Origin: Turbatrix aceti
Lineage: Eukaryota; Nematoda; Chromadorea; Rhabditida; Panagrolaimidae
Assembly (NCBI GenBank): GCA_963969345.1
Contig: OZ017768.1
Location: 8,022,718-8,086,717, forward strand
Direction of reading: 5' to 3'
DNA length: 64,000 bases
Below the pieces are notes generated by a model. It made no database searches. It was not told where the DNA came from and saw only the letters and a list, made by a program, of their open reading frames with translations. The translations under genes were made by a program, and so were the position numbers. Positions 12,096-22,002 of this stretch are shown one piece after another (positions within the stretch are counted from its first letter, which is position 1; each line of letters opens with the position of its first letter).

Positions 12096-12275
12096 TCATC
12101 GACCGGGTAAGAAAGGACCATTACTGCCAATAATAACGGGACCGGGTCCGAAAAATGGATGAGGTTTGACGATAACGGGACCGGGTCCGAGAAAAAGACC
12201 ATCGCCGCCATCGACAGCAGAGGCGACAGCTATCGTTAAAGCAACGAGAAGAAGGATGGTGTACAGGAAGTTCAT
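12096..12275 (-). CDS. Secreted peptide P1 (Gly/Pro-rich), copy 1
   Basis: Single-exon gene of 59 codons. Residues 1-20 form a signal peptide (MNFLYTILLLVALTIAVASA) with an A-x-A type cleavage site. The mature part of about 39 residues is Gly/Pro-rich and contains the motif GPGPVI twice (GPGPVIVKPHPFF and GPGPVIIGSNGPF), with no cysteine. It lies divergently to P2 and shares its promoter architecture; AATAAA lies about 45 bases after the stop. Gly/Pro-rich secreted peptides in nematodes and insects are often antimicrobial, but nothing in the sequence proves a function. It is a member of the MNFLYT family by signal peptide and promoter, although its mature region is unlike the others. Confidence 0.8.
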   Translation of the reverse strand: MNFLYTILLLVALTIAVASAVDGGDGLFLGPGPVIVKPHPFFGPGPVIIGSNGPFLPGR

Positions 12276-12658
12276 TGAAGACAGAATGATATGAAATTGT
12301 GAAAACGGAGCTCGTATTTATGCCTCTAGAAGTTCAACAAGTTCGCTGTCACATCCGCAAAGTAAATTTTCCGATGTACAAAACTGATGGAATTTCTACA
12401 ATTTTTACAGAAATCGGAGCGCTTTGATGAGAAACTCTCAAGTTTACAGCCTTTTAAAAAACATTATTTTCAAGTTTACAGAACAAGAGTTTCTCATCAA
12501 AGCACTCCGATTTCTGTGCAATTTGTAAAAATCCCATCAGTTTTGAACCGCGAAAAAAGCACTTTCCGGATGTGACAGCAAAATTGTTGAACTTCTGCGG
12601 GCATAAATACGAGCTCTGTTTTCACAATTCCATATCTTTTGGATACATTCCGTCTACA
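12276..12658. promoter_or_regulatory. Bidirectional promoter between P1 (-) and P2 (+)
   Basis: A ~380-bp near-palindromic spacer. On each side the order is GAGTTTCTCATCAAAGC, CACTCCGATTTCTG, CATCAGTTTTG, a GGATGTGACAGC block, CATAAATACGAGCTC and TTTTCACAATT, then the ATG. ATAAATA (12603-12609), about 50 bases before the P2 start, is the likely TATA box. CTTTGATG resembles a TCF/LEF site, and TCCGGAAA (reverse of the TTTCCGGA block) resembles an ETS site; both are inferences. Mirrored or repeated at 15286-15668, 17384-17766 and 20396-20778. Confidence 0.7.
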
Positions 12659-12811
12659 ATGAACTTCCTGTACACCATCCTCCTTCTCGTTGCCTTCTTT
12701 ACGACGACAGCTTTCGCCGACTCTGACGATCTTCTGGAAGATGGTGTTAATCTCGGAGTCGGTGCTTTGAAAGTTGGAAAGGACTTGCTTACCGGCCTTT
12801 TCTTGGGCTGA
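12659..12811 (+). CDS. Secreted peptide P2 (acidic, helical), copy 1
   Basis: 50 codons, single exon. The signal peptide of about 20 residues (MNFLYTILLLVAFFTTTAFA) is followed by a ~30-residue mature peptide starting DSDDLLEDG and ending KVGKDLLTGLFLG. The mature part has an acidic head and an amphipathic glycine-spaced tail, with no cysteine. The ATG chosen is the one that starts the signal peptide, about 50 bases after the TATA-like box; the frame is open further upstream but that part overlaps the promoter. AATAAA is at 12854-12859. Not recognised as a known family; a membrane-active host-defence peptide is one possibility. Confidence 0.8.
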   Translation: MNFLYTILLLVAFFTTTAFADSDDLLEDGVNLGVGALKVGKDLLTGLFLG

Positions 12812-12915
12812 TTTCGATTCATGATTGAAAAACTGTATTAATAATGTGATACGAATAAATAAATGCAAGCATAAAATTTGCGGATTCGAATCAGGGTTGG
12901 AGTTGACGTCAATAC

Positions 12916-12951
12916 ATATAATTTCATTTCATTTCATTTCATTTCATTTTT
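12916..12951. repeat. (ATTTC)n pentanucleotide repeat
   Basis: Four to five tandem TTTCA units in the 3' flank of P2. The same stretch is found in all four cassette copies (near 15000, 18025 and 20105). Confidence 0.8.
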
Positions 12952-13499
12952 TCTCTATATCGTACATATACCATATCATACAACATTACAACATGATATA
13001 ACATGTCATGCGGAGTTGCGAGGCGCAAACCGATTCTGCAGCCCCGCCCTAACAGACTCGACGGCGAAGGCGGTAAAAAGCGCCAGAGAAACAAGAGAGA
13101 GAGGAGCACCTATCGGCTTTTGAATCGTATCGTTTTTTTATATTGCAGAATCGCACGCGTGGTCGGTACAGTACAGCTCCTTTTGCAAAAACATTATTTT
13201 CTTAGATTCGTGGTGAAATTCTGCAGATTTTGCAAAGTGCAATCACGGGAAATCCATTTTTCATAATAACAGTTTTTTTTGTTTTTTTTGGTCGTAATAT
13301 TTTATTAAATTTCATTTTGGTGACTTTAAAAGTACATACTAAATCCTTTAGAAATTGTAAAAACGGAGGGAGATCGGAATGAAATGAAATTATATGTATT
13401 GACGTCAACTCCAACCCTGATTCGAATCCGCAAATTTTATGCTTGCATTTATTTATTCGTATCACATTATAAAAACGGTTTTTCAATCATGAATCGAAA

Positions 13500-13604
13500 T
13501 CAGCCAAATAAGCTGCCAACGACAAGAGCATCTGTGAGAATATCGCCGGTGACAGTCGCTGTATAGAAAACAACGAGGAGGAGGGCGGTGTACAGGAAGT
13601 TCAT
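13500..13604 (-). CDS. Secreted peptide P3, copy 1 (type-X promoter)
   Basis: 34 codons: a ~20-residue signal peptide (MNFLYTALLLVVFYTATVTG) and a mature peptide of only 14 residues, DILTDALVVGSLFG. The mature part is hydrophobic with two acidic residues and no cysteine. AATAAA-type sequence and the TTCATGATTGAAAAAC 3' flank are shared with P2. Very short genes like this are easily missed. The evidence that it is real is the conservation of start, signal peptide, promoter and stop in six copies across two clusters. Confidence 0.78.
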   Translation of the reverse strand: MNFLYTALLLVVFYTATVTGDILTDALVVGSLFG

Positions 13605-14032
13605 TGTAGACAAGATGTATCCAAAAGGTATGGAATTGTGAAAACTGAACTCGTATTTATGTTCGTTAAAGTTCAACAATTTTGCTGTCACATCCGGAAA
13701 GTGCTTTTTTAGCGGTACAAAACTGATGGGATTTTTACAAATTTCACAGAAATCGGAGTGCTTTACTGAGATAGTCTCAAGTTTACAGTAAGGCAAAACG
13801 ATACAACTTCTGCAAAATCTGCAGAATATGGGAATGCAGGAAAAGTCTTACTGTAAACTTGAGAGTTTCTCATTTAAGCACTCCGATTTCTGTGAAATTT
13901 GTAAAAATCCCATCAGTTTTGTACCGGAAAAAAATCACTTTCCGGATGTGACACGCAAAATTGTTGAACTTCGAGCATAAATACGAGTTCAGTTTTCACA
14001 ATTCCATACCTTTTGGATACATCTTGTCTACA
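13605..14032. promoter_or_regulatory. Bidirectional promoter between two inverted P3 genes
   Basis: Two head-to-head promoters (type X on the left, type Y on the right) around a 54-bp centre at 13794-13847. X and Y differ at a few sites, for example the bases around CTATCTCAGTAAAG versus TTCTCATTTAAG. The equivalent region of unit 2 (18713-19142) carries the same centre in the opposite orientation. Confidence 0.7.
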
Positions 14033-14137
14033 ATGAACTTCCTGTACACCGCCCTCCTCCTCGTTGTTTTCTATACAGCGACTGTCACCGGCGATATTCT
14101 CACAGATGCTCTTGTCGTTGGCAGCTTATTTGGCTGA
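14033..14137 (+). CDS. Secreted peptide P3, copy 2 (type-Y promoter)
   Basis: Same 34-residue product as the copy at 13500-13604, in mirror orientation (coordinate sum 27,637). The upstream block differs from other copies by small changes near 13950-13980. These break the open frame before the ATG but leave the TATA-like CATAAATACGAG and the signal-peptide ATG intact. Confidence 0.78.
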   Translation: MNFLYTALLLVVFYTATVTGDILTDALVVGSLFG

Positions 14138-14490
14138 TTTCGATTCATGATTGAAAAACCGTTTTTATAATGTGATACGAATAAATAAATGCAAGCATAA
14201 AATTTGCGGATTCGAATCAGGGTTGGAGTTGACGTCAATACATATAATTTCATTTCATTCCGATCTCCCTCCGTTTTTACAATTTCTAAAGGATTTAGTA
14301 TGTACTTTTAAAGTCACCAAAATGAAATTTAATAAAATATTACGACCAAAAAAAACAAAAAAAACTGTTATTATGAAAAATGGATTTCCCGTGATTGCAC
14401 TTTGCAAAATCTGCAGAATTTCACCACGAATCTAAGAAAATAATGTTTTTGCAAAAGGAGCTGTACTGTACCGACCACGCGTGCGATTCT

Positions 14491-14785
14491 TCAATTTATC
14501 TCTTACTCGTACACACGGGATTATACAAATCAGTGGGGTCGTACGAAGAGGGGTCATCAAAGAAAAACAATCCGTCTGAAATCGAAGTCCTTGGTAGAAG
14601 CGTTGTAGGCAATGGCGAGGTCGTCGGTCCAGCGCATGCGTGGTCGTCCTAGCGGTCGCTTGGCTTCCACGTAGTCTTCTGTGGGGCGCCAGTCTGACAG
14701 TCGGACTGCCCAGTTGTCGTCGTCGATCGTCGCGAGTGATTTGGCGTATTTCTGCTTGCGGCGGCGGGCGGATTCGTTCCAGTAA
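14491..14785 (-). mobile_element. 5'-truncated non-LTR retrotransposon, copy 1
   Basis: A 295-bp insertion present in both A' arms and absent from both A arms. It is flanked by an 11-bp duplication CGTGCGATTCT (14480-14490 and 14786-14796). The - strand frame encodes a tail typical of LINE reverse-transcriptase ORFs: WAVRLSDWRPTEDY followed by RPLGRPRMRWTDDLA, and a stop at 14557-14559. The short 3' end reads GTAAGAGATAAATTGA. It resembles the end of an RTE-like ORF; the clade is an inference. Confidence 0.82.
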
Positions 14786-15132
14786 CGTGCGATTCTGCAA
14801 TATAAAAAAAACGATACGATTCAAAAGCCGATAGGTGCTCCTCTCTCTCTTGTTTCTCTGGCGCTTTTTACCGCCTTCGCCGTCGAGTCTGTTAGGGCGG
14901 GGCTGCAGAATCGGTTTGCGCCTCGCAACTCCGCATGACATGTTATATCATGTTGTAATGTTGTATGATATGGTATATGTACGATATAGAGAAAAAATGA
15001 AATGAAATGAAATGAAATGAAATTATATGTATTGACGTCAACTCCAACCCTGATTCGAATCCGCAAATTTTATGCTTGCATTTATTTATTCGTATCACAT
15101 TATTAATACAGTTTTTCAATCATGAATCGAAA

Positions 15133-15285
15133 TCAGCCCAAGAAAAGGCCGGTAAGCAAGTCCTTTCCAACTTTCAAAGCACCGACTCCGAGATTAACAC
15201 CATCTTCCAGAAGATCGTCAGAGTCGGCGAAAGCTGTCGTCGTAAAGAAGGCAACGAGAAGGAGGATGGTGTACAGGAAGTTCAT
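15133..15285 (-). CDS. Secreted peptide P2, copy 2
   Basis: Mirror of 12659-12811 (coordinate sum 27,944) with the same 50-residue translation: signal peptide plus a mature peptide beginning DSDDLLEDG. The promoter and polyadenylation region are also copied. Confidence 0.8.
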   Translation of the reverse strand: MNFLYTILLLVAFFTTTAFADSDDLLEDGVNLGVGALKVGKDLLTGLFLG

Positions 15286-15668
15286 TGTAGACGGAATGTA
15301 TCCAAAAGATATGGAATTGTGAAAACAGAGCTCGTATTTATGCCCGCAGAAGTTCAACAATTTTGCTGTCACATCCGGAAAGTGCTTTTTTCGCGGTTCA
15401 AAACTGATGGGATTTTTACAAATTGCACAGAAATCGGAGTGCTTTGATGAGAAACTCTTGTTCTGTAAACTTGAAAATAATGTTTTTTAAAAGGCTGTAA
15501 ACTTGAGAGTTTCTCATCAAAGCGCTCCGATTTCTGTAAAAATTGTAGAAATTCCATCAGTTTTGTACATCGGAAAATTTACTTTGCGGATGTGACAGCG
15601 AACTTGTTGAACTTCTAGAGGCATAAATACGAGCTCCGTTTTCACAATTTCATATCATTCTGTCTTCA

Positions 15669-15848
15669 ATGAACTTCCTGTACACCATCCTTCTTCTCGT
15701 TGCTTTAACGATAGCTGTCGCCTCTGCTGTCGATGGCGGCGATGGTCTTTTTCTCGGACCCGGTCCCGTTATCGTCAAACCTCATCCATTTTTCGGACCC
15801 GGTCCCGTTATTATTGGCAGTAATGGTCCTTTCTTACCCGGTCGATGA
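15669..15848 (+). CDS. Secreted peptide P1, copy 2
   Basis: Mirror of 12096-12275 with the same 59-residue product, a signal peptide followed by two GPGPVI motifs. The stop TGA at 15846-15848 is followed by AATAAA at 15891-15896. The frame before the ATG is closed by a TAG in the promoter, unlike P2 and P3, which supports the ATG at 15669 as the true start. Confidence 0.8.
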   Translation: MNFLYTILLLVALTIAVASAVDGGDGLFLGPGPVIVKPHPFFGPGPVIIGSNGPFLPGR

Positions 15849-17203
15849 TGATTGACGAACCTGTTTAAACTGTTTAAATAATGTGATAAGAATAAATATT
15901 GCAAGCACAAATTTTGTGGATTCACATTTGTATAAAAAAATCGTTTGATATGGCCGGTTTGAAGCCCTTCATGAGCCCCCTACAACATTGTAAGTGTCAA
16001 TGTTCATTTTGGAATTTCTTCACGAAACTTTGCCAAAAGTTGGATTTTACAATGATCGGTTTGGGAAATGCCGTAGTTCTTTAGCTACAACGTGCCAATA
16101 ATCGTTAAAAATTACAAAAACGCGTACGGTAGAATCGTTTCATTGAAAAACGTTTTGGCAAAATTTCTTAAAGAAATTCCAAAAAAATTCTGACACATTC
16201 TGTGTAAAAATGTTCATGCCTGGGAAAAAATCTGGTGTTCCAGGACGTCATCGGCAACATGCGGATCCTCGACTGCGGTCAAGCGGCGCTGACCCATTCC
16301 CCTTCGTGGCGGCGTTTTCGTGGAATTACATTTGTATAGCCGTAAACCGTAAACAAAGTATAACCAGAATCTTCGAATCGGGGTTGGGGTTTGCATCATT
16401 TCGTATTTGTGTGCCAATAAATTTGATTTTTTTTGTTTATTCCCGAAAAAAATTTTAAAACAGATACGGAAATATTCTTGATATCAATCGATCGCCGAAG
16501 CAGTTTGTGTGTAAATGGATTCTCGCCTGATGCTAAATGTTTTAACTTTAACTTCGAACTCTAACCGCCAGCAACTTTTTTTTTGCAATTTCTTTGTTTT
16601 TCTCTACCGTAACTATTTTGTTGAATTTATAAAGGTCGAAGGCACTTTATTAAATAACAGTAATTGATACAATTGTGTGTTCCACTGAGACATGGCATAA
16701 CAATGAGTAAAAAATAACTAACCACAAAAAGTAACAAGTCATATTACAATCGATGAGGAATGCGTAAATCCGGGTTAGTAACGTGTGAAACAACGCCTAA
16801 TAATAATAATGAGAATAACGAGAACGATTTCAGAGTAGTATGCAAAGGACAGAATGTGTCAGAATTTTTTTGGAATTTCTTTAAGAAATTTTGCCAAAAC
16901 GTTTTTCAATGAAACGATTCTACCGTACGCGTTTTTGTAATTTTTAACGATTATTGGCACGTTGTAGCTAAAGAACTACGGCATTTCCCAAACCGATCAT
17001 TGTAAAATCCAACTTTTGGCAAAGTTTCGTGAAGAAATTCCAAAATGAACTTTGACACTTACAATGTTGTAGGGGGCTCATGAAGGGCTTCAAACCGGCC
17101 ATATCAAACGATTTTTTTATACAAATGTGAATCCACAAAATTTGTGCTTGCAATATTTATTCTTATCACATTATTTAAACAGTTTAAACAGGTTCGTCAA
17201 TCA

Positions 17204-17383
17204 TCATCGACCGGGTAAGAAAGGACCATTACTGCCAATAATAACGGGACCGGGTCCGAAAAATGGATGAGGTTTGACGATAACGGGACCGGGTCCGAGA
17301 AAAAGACCATCGCCGCCATCGACAGCAGAGGCGACAGCTATCGTTAAAGCAACGAGAAGAAGGATGGTGTACAGGAAGTTCAT
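17204..17383 (-). CDS. Secreted peptide P1, copy 3
   Basis: Direct repeat of 12096-12275 at +5,108; same 59-residue Gly/Pro-rich secreted peptide and the same divergent arrangement with P2. Confidence 0.8.
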   Translation of the reverse strand: MNFLYTILLLVALTIAVASAVDGGDGLFLGPGPVIVKPHPFFGPGPVIIGSNGPFLPGR

Positions 17384-17766
17384 TGAAGACAGAATGATAT
17401 GAAATTGTGAAAACGGAGCTCGTATTTATGCCTCTAGAAGTTCAACAAGTTCGCTGTCACATCCGCAAAGTAAATTTTCCGATGTACAAAACTGATGGAA
17501 TTTCTACAATTTTTACAGAAATCGGAGCGCTTTGATGAGAAACTCTCAAGTTTACAGCCTTTTAAAAAACATTATTTTCAAGTTTACAGAACAAGAGTTT
17601 CTCATCAAAGCACTCCGATTTCTGTGCAATTTGTAAAAATCCCATCAGTTTTGAACCGCGAAAAAAGCACTTTCCGGATGTGACAGCAAAATTGTTGAAC
17701 TTCTGCGGGCATAAATACGAGCTCTGTTTTCACAATTCCATATCTTTTGGATACATTCCGTCTACA

Positions 17767-17919
17767 ATGAACTTCCTGTACACCATCCTCCTTCTCGTTG
17801 CCTTCTTTACGACGACAGCTTTCGCCGACTCTGACGATCTTCTGGAAGATGGTGTTAATCTCGGAGTCGGTGCTTTGAAAGTTGGAAAGGACTTGCTTAC
17901 CGGCCTTTTCTTGGGCTGA
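17767..17919 (+). CDS. Secreted peptide P2, copy 3
   Basis: Direct repeat of 12659-12811 at +5,108; translation identical, with promoter and AATAAA retained. Confidence 0.8.
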   Translation: MNFLYTILLLVAFFTTTAFADSDDLLEDGVNLGVGALKVGKDLLTGLFLG

Positions 17920-18607
17920 TTTCGATTCATGATTGAAAAACTGTATTAATAATGTGATACGAATAAATAAATGCAAGCATAAAATTTGCGGATTCGAATC
18001 AGGGTTGGAGTTGACGTCAATACATATAATTTCATTTCATTTCATTTCATTTCATTTTTTCTCTATATCGTACATATACCATATCATACAACATTACAAC
18101 ATGATATAACATGTCATGCGGAGTTGCGAGGCGCAAACCGATTCTGCAGCCCCGCCCTAACAGACTCGACGGCGAAGGCGGTAAAAAGCGCCAGAGAAAC
18201 AAGAGAGAGAGGAGCACCTATCGGCTTTTGAATCGTATCGTTTTTTTATATTGCAGAATCGCACGCGTGGTCGGTACAGTACAGCTCCTTTTGCAAAAAC
18301 ATTATTTTCTTAGATTCGTGGTGAAATTCTGCAGATTTTGCAAAGTGCAATCACGGGAAATCCATTTTTCATAATAACAGTTTTTTTTGTTTTTTTTGGT
18401 CGTAATATTTTATTAAATTTCATTTTGGTGACTTTAAAAGTACATACTAAATCCTTTAGAAATTGTAAAAACGGAGGGAGATCGGAATGAAATGAAATTA
18501 TATGTATTGACGTCAACTCCAACCCTGATTCGAATCCGCAAATTTTATGCTTGCATTTATTTATTCGTATCACATTATAAAAACGGTTTTTCAATCATGA
18601 ATCGAAA

Positions 18608-18712
18608 TCAGCCAAATAAGCTGCCAACGACAAGAGCATCTGTGAGAATATCGCCGGTGACAGTCGCTGTATAGAAAACAACGAGGAGGAGGGCGGTGTA
18701 CAGGAAGTTCAT
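18608..18712 (-). CDS. Secreted peptide P3, copy 3 (type-Y promoter)
   Basis: Same 34-residue product as 13500-13604, but its promoter is of type Y, which in unit 1 belongs to the right-hand P3 copy. The open frame upstream (from 18919) is in-frame with the signal peptide but covers the promoter, so the ATG at 18712 is preferred. Confidence 0.78.
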   Translation of the reverse strand: MNFLYTALLLVVFYTATVTGDILTDALVVGSLFG

Positions 18713-19142
18713 TGTAGACAAGATGTATCCAAAAGGTATGGAATTGTGAAAACTGAACTCGTATTTATGTTCGTTAAAGTTCAACAATTTTGCGTTCACA
18801 TCCGGAAAGTGATTTTTTTCCGGTACAAAACTGATGGGATTTTTACAAATTTCACAGAAATCGGAGTGCTTAAATGAGAAACTCTCAAGTTTACAGTAAG
18901 ACTTTTCCTGCATTCCCATATTCTGCAGATTTTGCAGAAGTTGTATCGTTTTGCCTTACTGTAAACTTGAGACTATCTCAGTAAAGCACTCCGATTTCTG
19001 TGAAATTTGTAAAAATCCCATCAGTTTTGTACCGCTAAAAAAGCACTTTCCGGATGTGACAGCAAAATTGTTGAACTTTAACGAACATAAATACGAGTTC
19101 AGTTTTCACAATTCCATACCTTTTGGATACATCTTGTCTACA

Positions 19143-19247
19143 ATGAACTTCCTGTACACCGCCCTCCTCCTCGTTGTTTTCTATACAGCGACTGTCACCG
19201 GCGATATTCTCACAGATGCTCTTGTCGTTGGCAGCTTATTTGGCTGA
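19143..19247 (+). CDS. Secreted peptide P3, copy 4 (type-X promoter)
   Basis: Mirror partner of 18608-18712 with an identical 34-residue product. It carries the type-X promoter, the reverse of the arrangement in unit 1. Confidence 0.78.
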   Translation: MNFLYTALLLVVFYTATVTGDILTDALVVGSLFG

Positions 19248-19600
19248 TTTCGATTCATGATTGAAAAACCGTTTTTATAATGTGATACGAATAAATAAAT
19301 GCAAGCATAAAATTTGCGGATTCGAATCAGGGTTGGAGTTGACGTCAATACATATAATTTCATTTCATTCCGATCTCCCTCCGTTTTTACAATTTCTAAA
19401 GGATTTAGTATGTACTTTTAAAGTCACCAAAATGAAATTTAATAAAATATTACGACCAAAAAAAACAAAAAAAACTGTTATTATGAAAAATGGATTTCCC
19501 GTGATTGCACTTTGCAAAATCTGCAGAATTTCACCACGAATCTAAGAAAATAATGTTTTTGCAAAAGGAGCTGTACTGTACCGACCACGCGTGCGATTCT

Positions 19601-19895
19601 TCAATTTATCTCTTACTCGTACACACGGGATTATACAAATCAGTGGGGTCGTACGAAGAGGGGTCATCAAAGAAAAACAATCCGTCTGAAATCGAAGTCC
19701 TTGGTAGAAGCGTTGTAGGCAATGGCGAGGTCGTCGGTCCAGCGCATGCGTGGTCGTCCTAGCGGTCGCTTGGCTTCCACGTAGTCTTCTGTGGGGCGCC
19801 AGTCTGACAGTCGGACTGCCCAGTTGTCGTCGTCGATCGTCGCGAGTGATTTGGCGTATTTCTGCTTGCGGCGGCGGGCGGATTCGTTCCAGTAA
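19601..19895 (-). mobile_element. 5'-truncated non-LTR retrotransposon, copy 2
   Basis: Direct repeat (+5,110) of the insertion at 14491-14785, with the same flanking CGTGCGATTCT duplication and the same RT-tail frame. It is a by-product of the 5.1-kb duplication, not an independent insertion. Confidence 0.82.
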
Positions 19896-20242
19896 CGTGC
19901 GATTCTGCAATATAAAAAAAACGATACGATTCAAAAGCCGATAGGTGCTCCTCTCTCTCTTGTTTCTCTGGCGCTTTTTACCGCCTTCGCCGTCGAGTCT
20001 GTTAGGGCGGGGCTGCAGAATCGGTTTGCGCCTCGCAACTCCGCATGACATGTTATATCATGTTGTAATGTTGTATGATATGGTATATGTACGATATAGA
20101 GAAAAAATGAAATGAAATGAAATGAAATGAAATTATATGTATTGACGTCAACTCCAACCCTGATTCGAATCCGCAAATTTTATGCTTGCATTTATTTATT
20201 CGTATCACATTATTAATACAGTTTTTCAATCATGAATCGAAA

Positions 20243-20395
20243 TCAGCCCAAGAAAAGGCCGGTAAGCAAGTCCTTTCCAACTTTCAAAGCACCGACTCCG
20301 AGATTAACACCATCTTCCAGAAGATCGTCAGAGTCGGCGAAAGCTGTCGTCGTAAAGAAGGCAACGAGAAGGAGGATGGTGTACAGGAAGTTCAT
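20243..20395 (-). CDS. Secreted peptide P2, copy 4
   Basis: Repeat of 15133-15285 at +5,110; identical 50-residue translation. Confidence 0.8.
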   Translation of the reverse strand: MNFLYTILLLVAFFTTTAFADSDDLLEDGVNLGVGALKVGKDLLTGLFLG

Positions 20396-20778
20396 TGTAG
20401 ACGGAATGTATCCAAAAGATATGGAATTGTGAAAACAGAGCTCGTATTTATGCCCGCAGAAGTTCAACAATTTTGCTGTCACATCCGGAAAGTGCTTTTT
20501 TCGCGGTTCAAAACTGATGGGATTTTTACAAATTGCACAGAAATCGGAGTGCTTTGATGAGAAACTCTTGTTCTGTAAACTTGAAAATAATGTTTTTTAA
20601 AAGGCTGTAAACTTGAGAGTTTCTCATCAAAGCGCTCCGATTTCTGTAAAAATTGTAGAAATTCCATCAGTTTTGTACATCGGAAAATTTACTTTGCGGA
20701 TGTGACAGCGAACTTGTTGAACTTCTAGAGGCATAAATACGAGCTCCGTTTTCACAATTTCATATCATTCTGTCTTCA

Positions 20779-20958
20779 ATGAACTTCCTGTACACCATCC
20801 TTCTTCTCGTTGCTTTAACGATAGCTGTCGCCTCTGCTGTCGATGGCGGCGATGGTCTTTTTCTCGGACCCGGTCCCGTTATCGTCAAACCTCATCCATT
20901 TTTCGGACCCGGTCCCGTTATTATTGGCAGTAATGGTCCTTTCTTACCCGGTCGATGA
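20779..20958 (+). CDS. Secreted peptide P1, copy 4
   Basis: Repeat of 15669-15848 at +5,110; identical 59-residue translation with the closed upstream frame. Confidence 0.8.
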   Translation: MNFLYTILLLVALTIAVASAVDGGDGLFLGPGPVIVKPHPFFGPGPVIIGSNGPFLPGR

Positions 20959-21755
20959 TGATTGACGAACCTGTTTAAACTGTTTAAATAATGTGATAAG
21001 AATAAATATTGCAAGCACAAATTTTGTGGATTCACATTTGTATAAAAAAATCGTTTGATATGGCCGGTTTGAAGCCCTTCATGAGCCCCCTACAACATTG
21101 TAAGTGTCAATGTTCATTTTGGAATTTCTTCACGAAACTTTGCCAAAAGTTGGATTTTACAATGATCGGTTTGGGAAATGCCGTAGTTCTTTAGCTACAA
21201 CGTGCCAATAATCGTTAAAAATTACAAAAACGCGTACGGTAGAATCGTTTCATTGAAAAACGTTTTGGCAAAATTTCTTAAAGAAATTCCAAAAAAATTC
21301 TGACACATTCTGTGTAAAAATGTTCATGCCTGGGAAAAAATCTGGTGTTCCAGGACGTCATCGGCAACATGCGGATCCTCGACTGCGGTCAAGCGGCGCT
21401 GACCCATTCCCCTTCGTGGCGGCGTTTTCGTGGAATTACATTTGTATAGCCGTAAACCGTAAACAAAGTATAACCAGAATCTTCGAATCGGGGTTGGGGT
21501 TTGCATCATTTCGTATTTGTGTGCCAATAAATTTGATTTTTTTTGTTTATTCCCGAAAAAAATTTTAAAACAGATACGGAAATATTCTTGATATCAATCG
21601 ATCGCCGAAGCAGTTTGTGTGTAAATGGATTCTCGCCTGATGCTAAATGTTTTAACTTTAACTTCGAACTCTAACCGCCAGCAACTTTTTTTTTGCAATT
21701 TCTTTGTTTTTCTCTGCCGTAACTATTTTGTTGAATTTATAAAGGTCGAAGGCAC

Positions 21756-21761
21756 TTTATT
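21756..21761 (-). terminator. Polyadenylation signal of SLC22 gene B
   Basis: AATAAA on the - strand about 240 bases after the gene B stop codon. It is also present in the truncated copy at 11293-11298 and in S' near 16646. Confidence 0.6.
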
Positions 21762-22002
21762 AAATAACAGTAATTGATACAATTGTGTGTTCCACTGAGA
21801 CATGGCATAACAATGAGTAAAAAATAACTAACCACAAAAAGTAACAAGTCATATTACAATCGATGAGGAATGCGTAAATCCGGGTTAGTAACGTGTGAAA
21901 CAACGCCTAATAATAATAATGAGAATAACGAGAACGATTTCAGAGTAGTATGCAAAGGGTAGTAAAGCTGCTAAGTGCCTCCACAAGAGAAATACAGGTT
22001 TG

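Larger units (their letters stand above)
11741..16848. repeat. 5.1-kb direct-repeat unit 1 (A-A'-S')
   Basis: The sequence starting at 11741 restarts at 16849 with an offset of 5,108 bp, changing to 5,110 further in. The junction 16848/16849 joins the inner end of S' (TGCAAAGG) to ACAGAATGTG, which is a duplication breakpoint. The unit carries two copies each of peptide genes P1, P2 and P3, and one retroelement insertion. Confidence 0.9.
16849..21958. repeat. 5.1-kb direct-repeat unit 2 (A-A'-S')
   Basis: Second copy of the unit at 11741-16848. Offsets are 5,108 in A and 5,110 in A'. It differs by scattered substitutions (for example ACATTGACAC versus ACTTTGACAC near 17050) and by inversion of its central P3 promoter segment. 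It continues at its right end into the 3' flank and last exon of SLC22 gene B. Confidence 0.9.

Noticed and set aside
14432..14941. 169-codon - strand frame linking cassette DNA to the LINE tail
   Set aside because: It crosses the boundary of the retroelement insertion and reads the LINE part in a wrong frame; the correct RT-tail frame is a different one.
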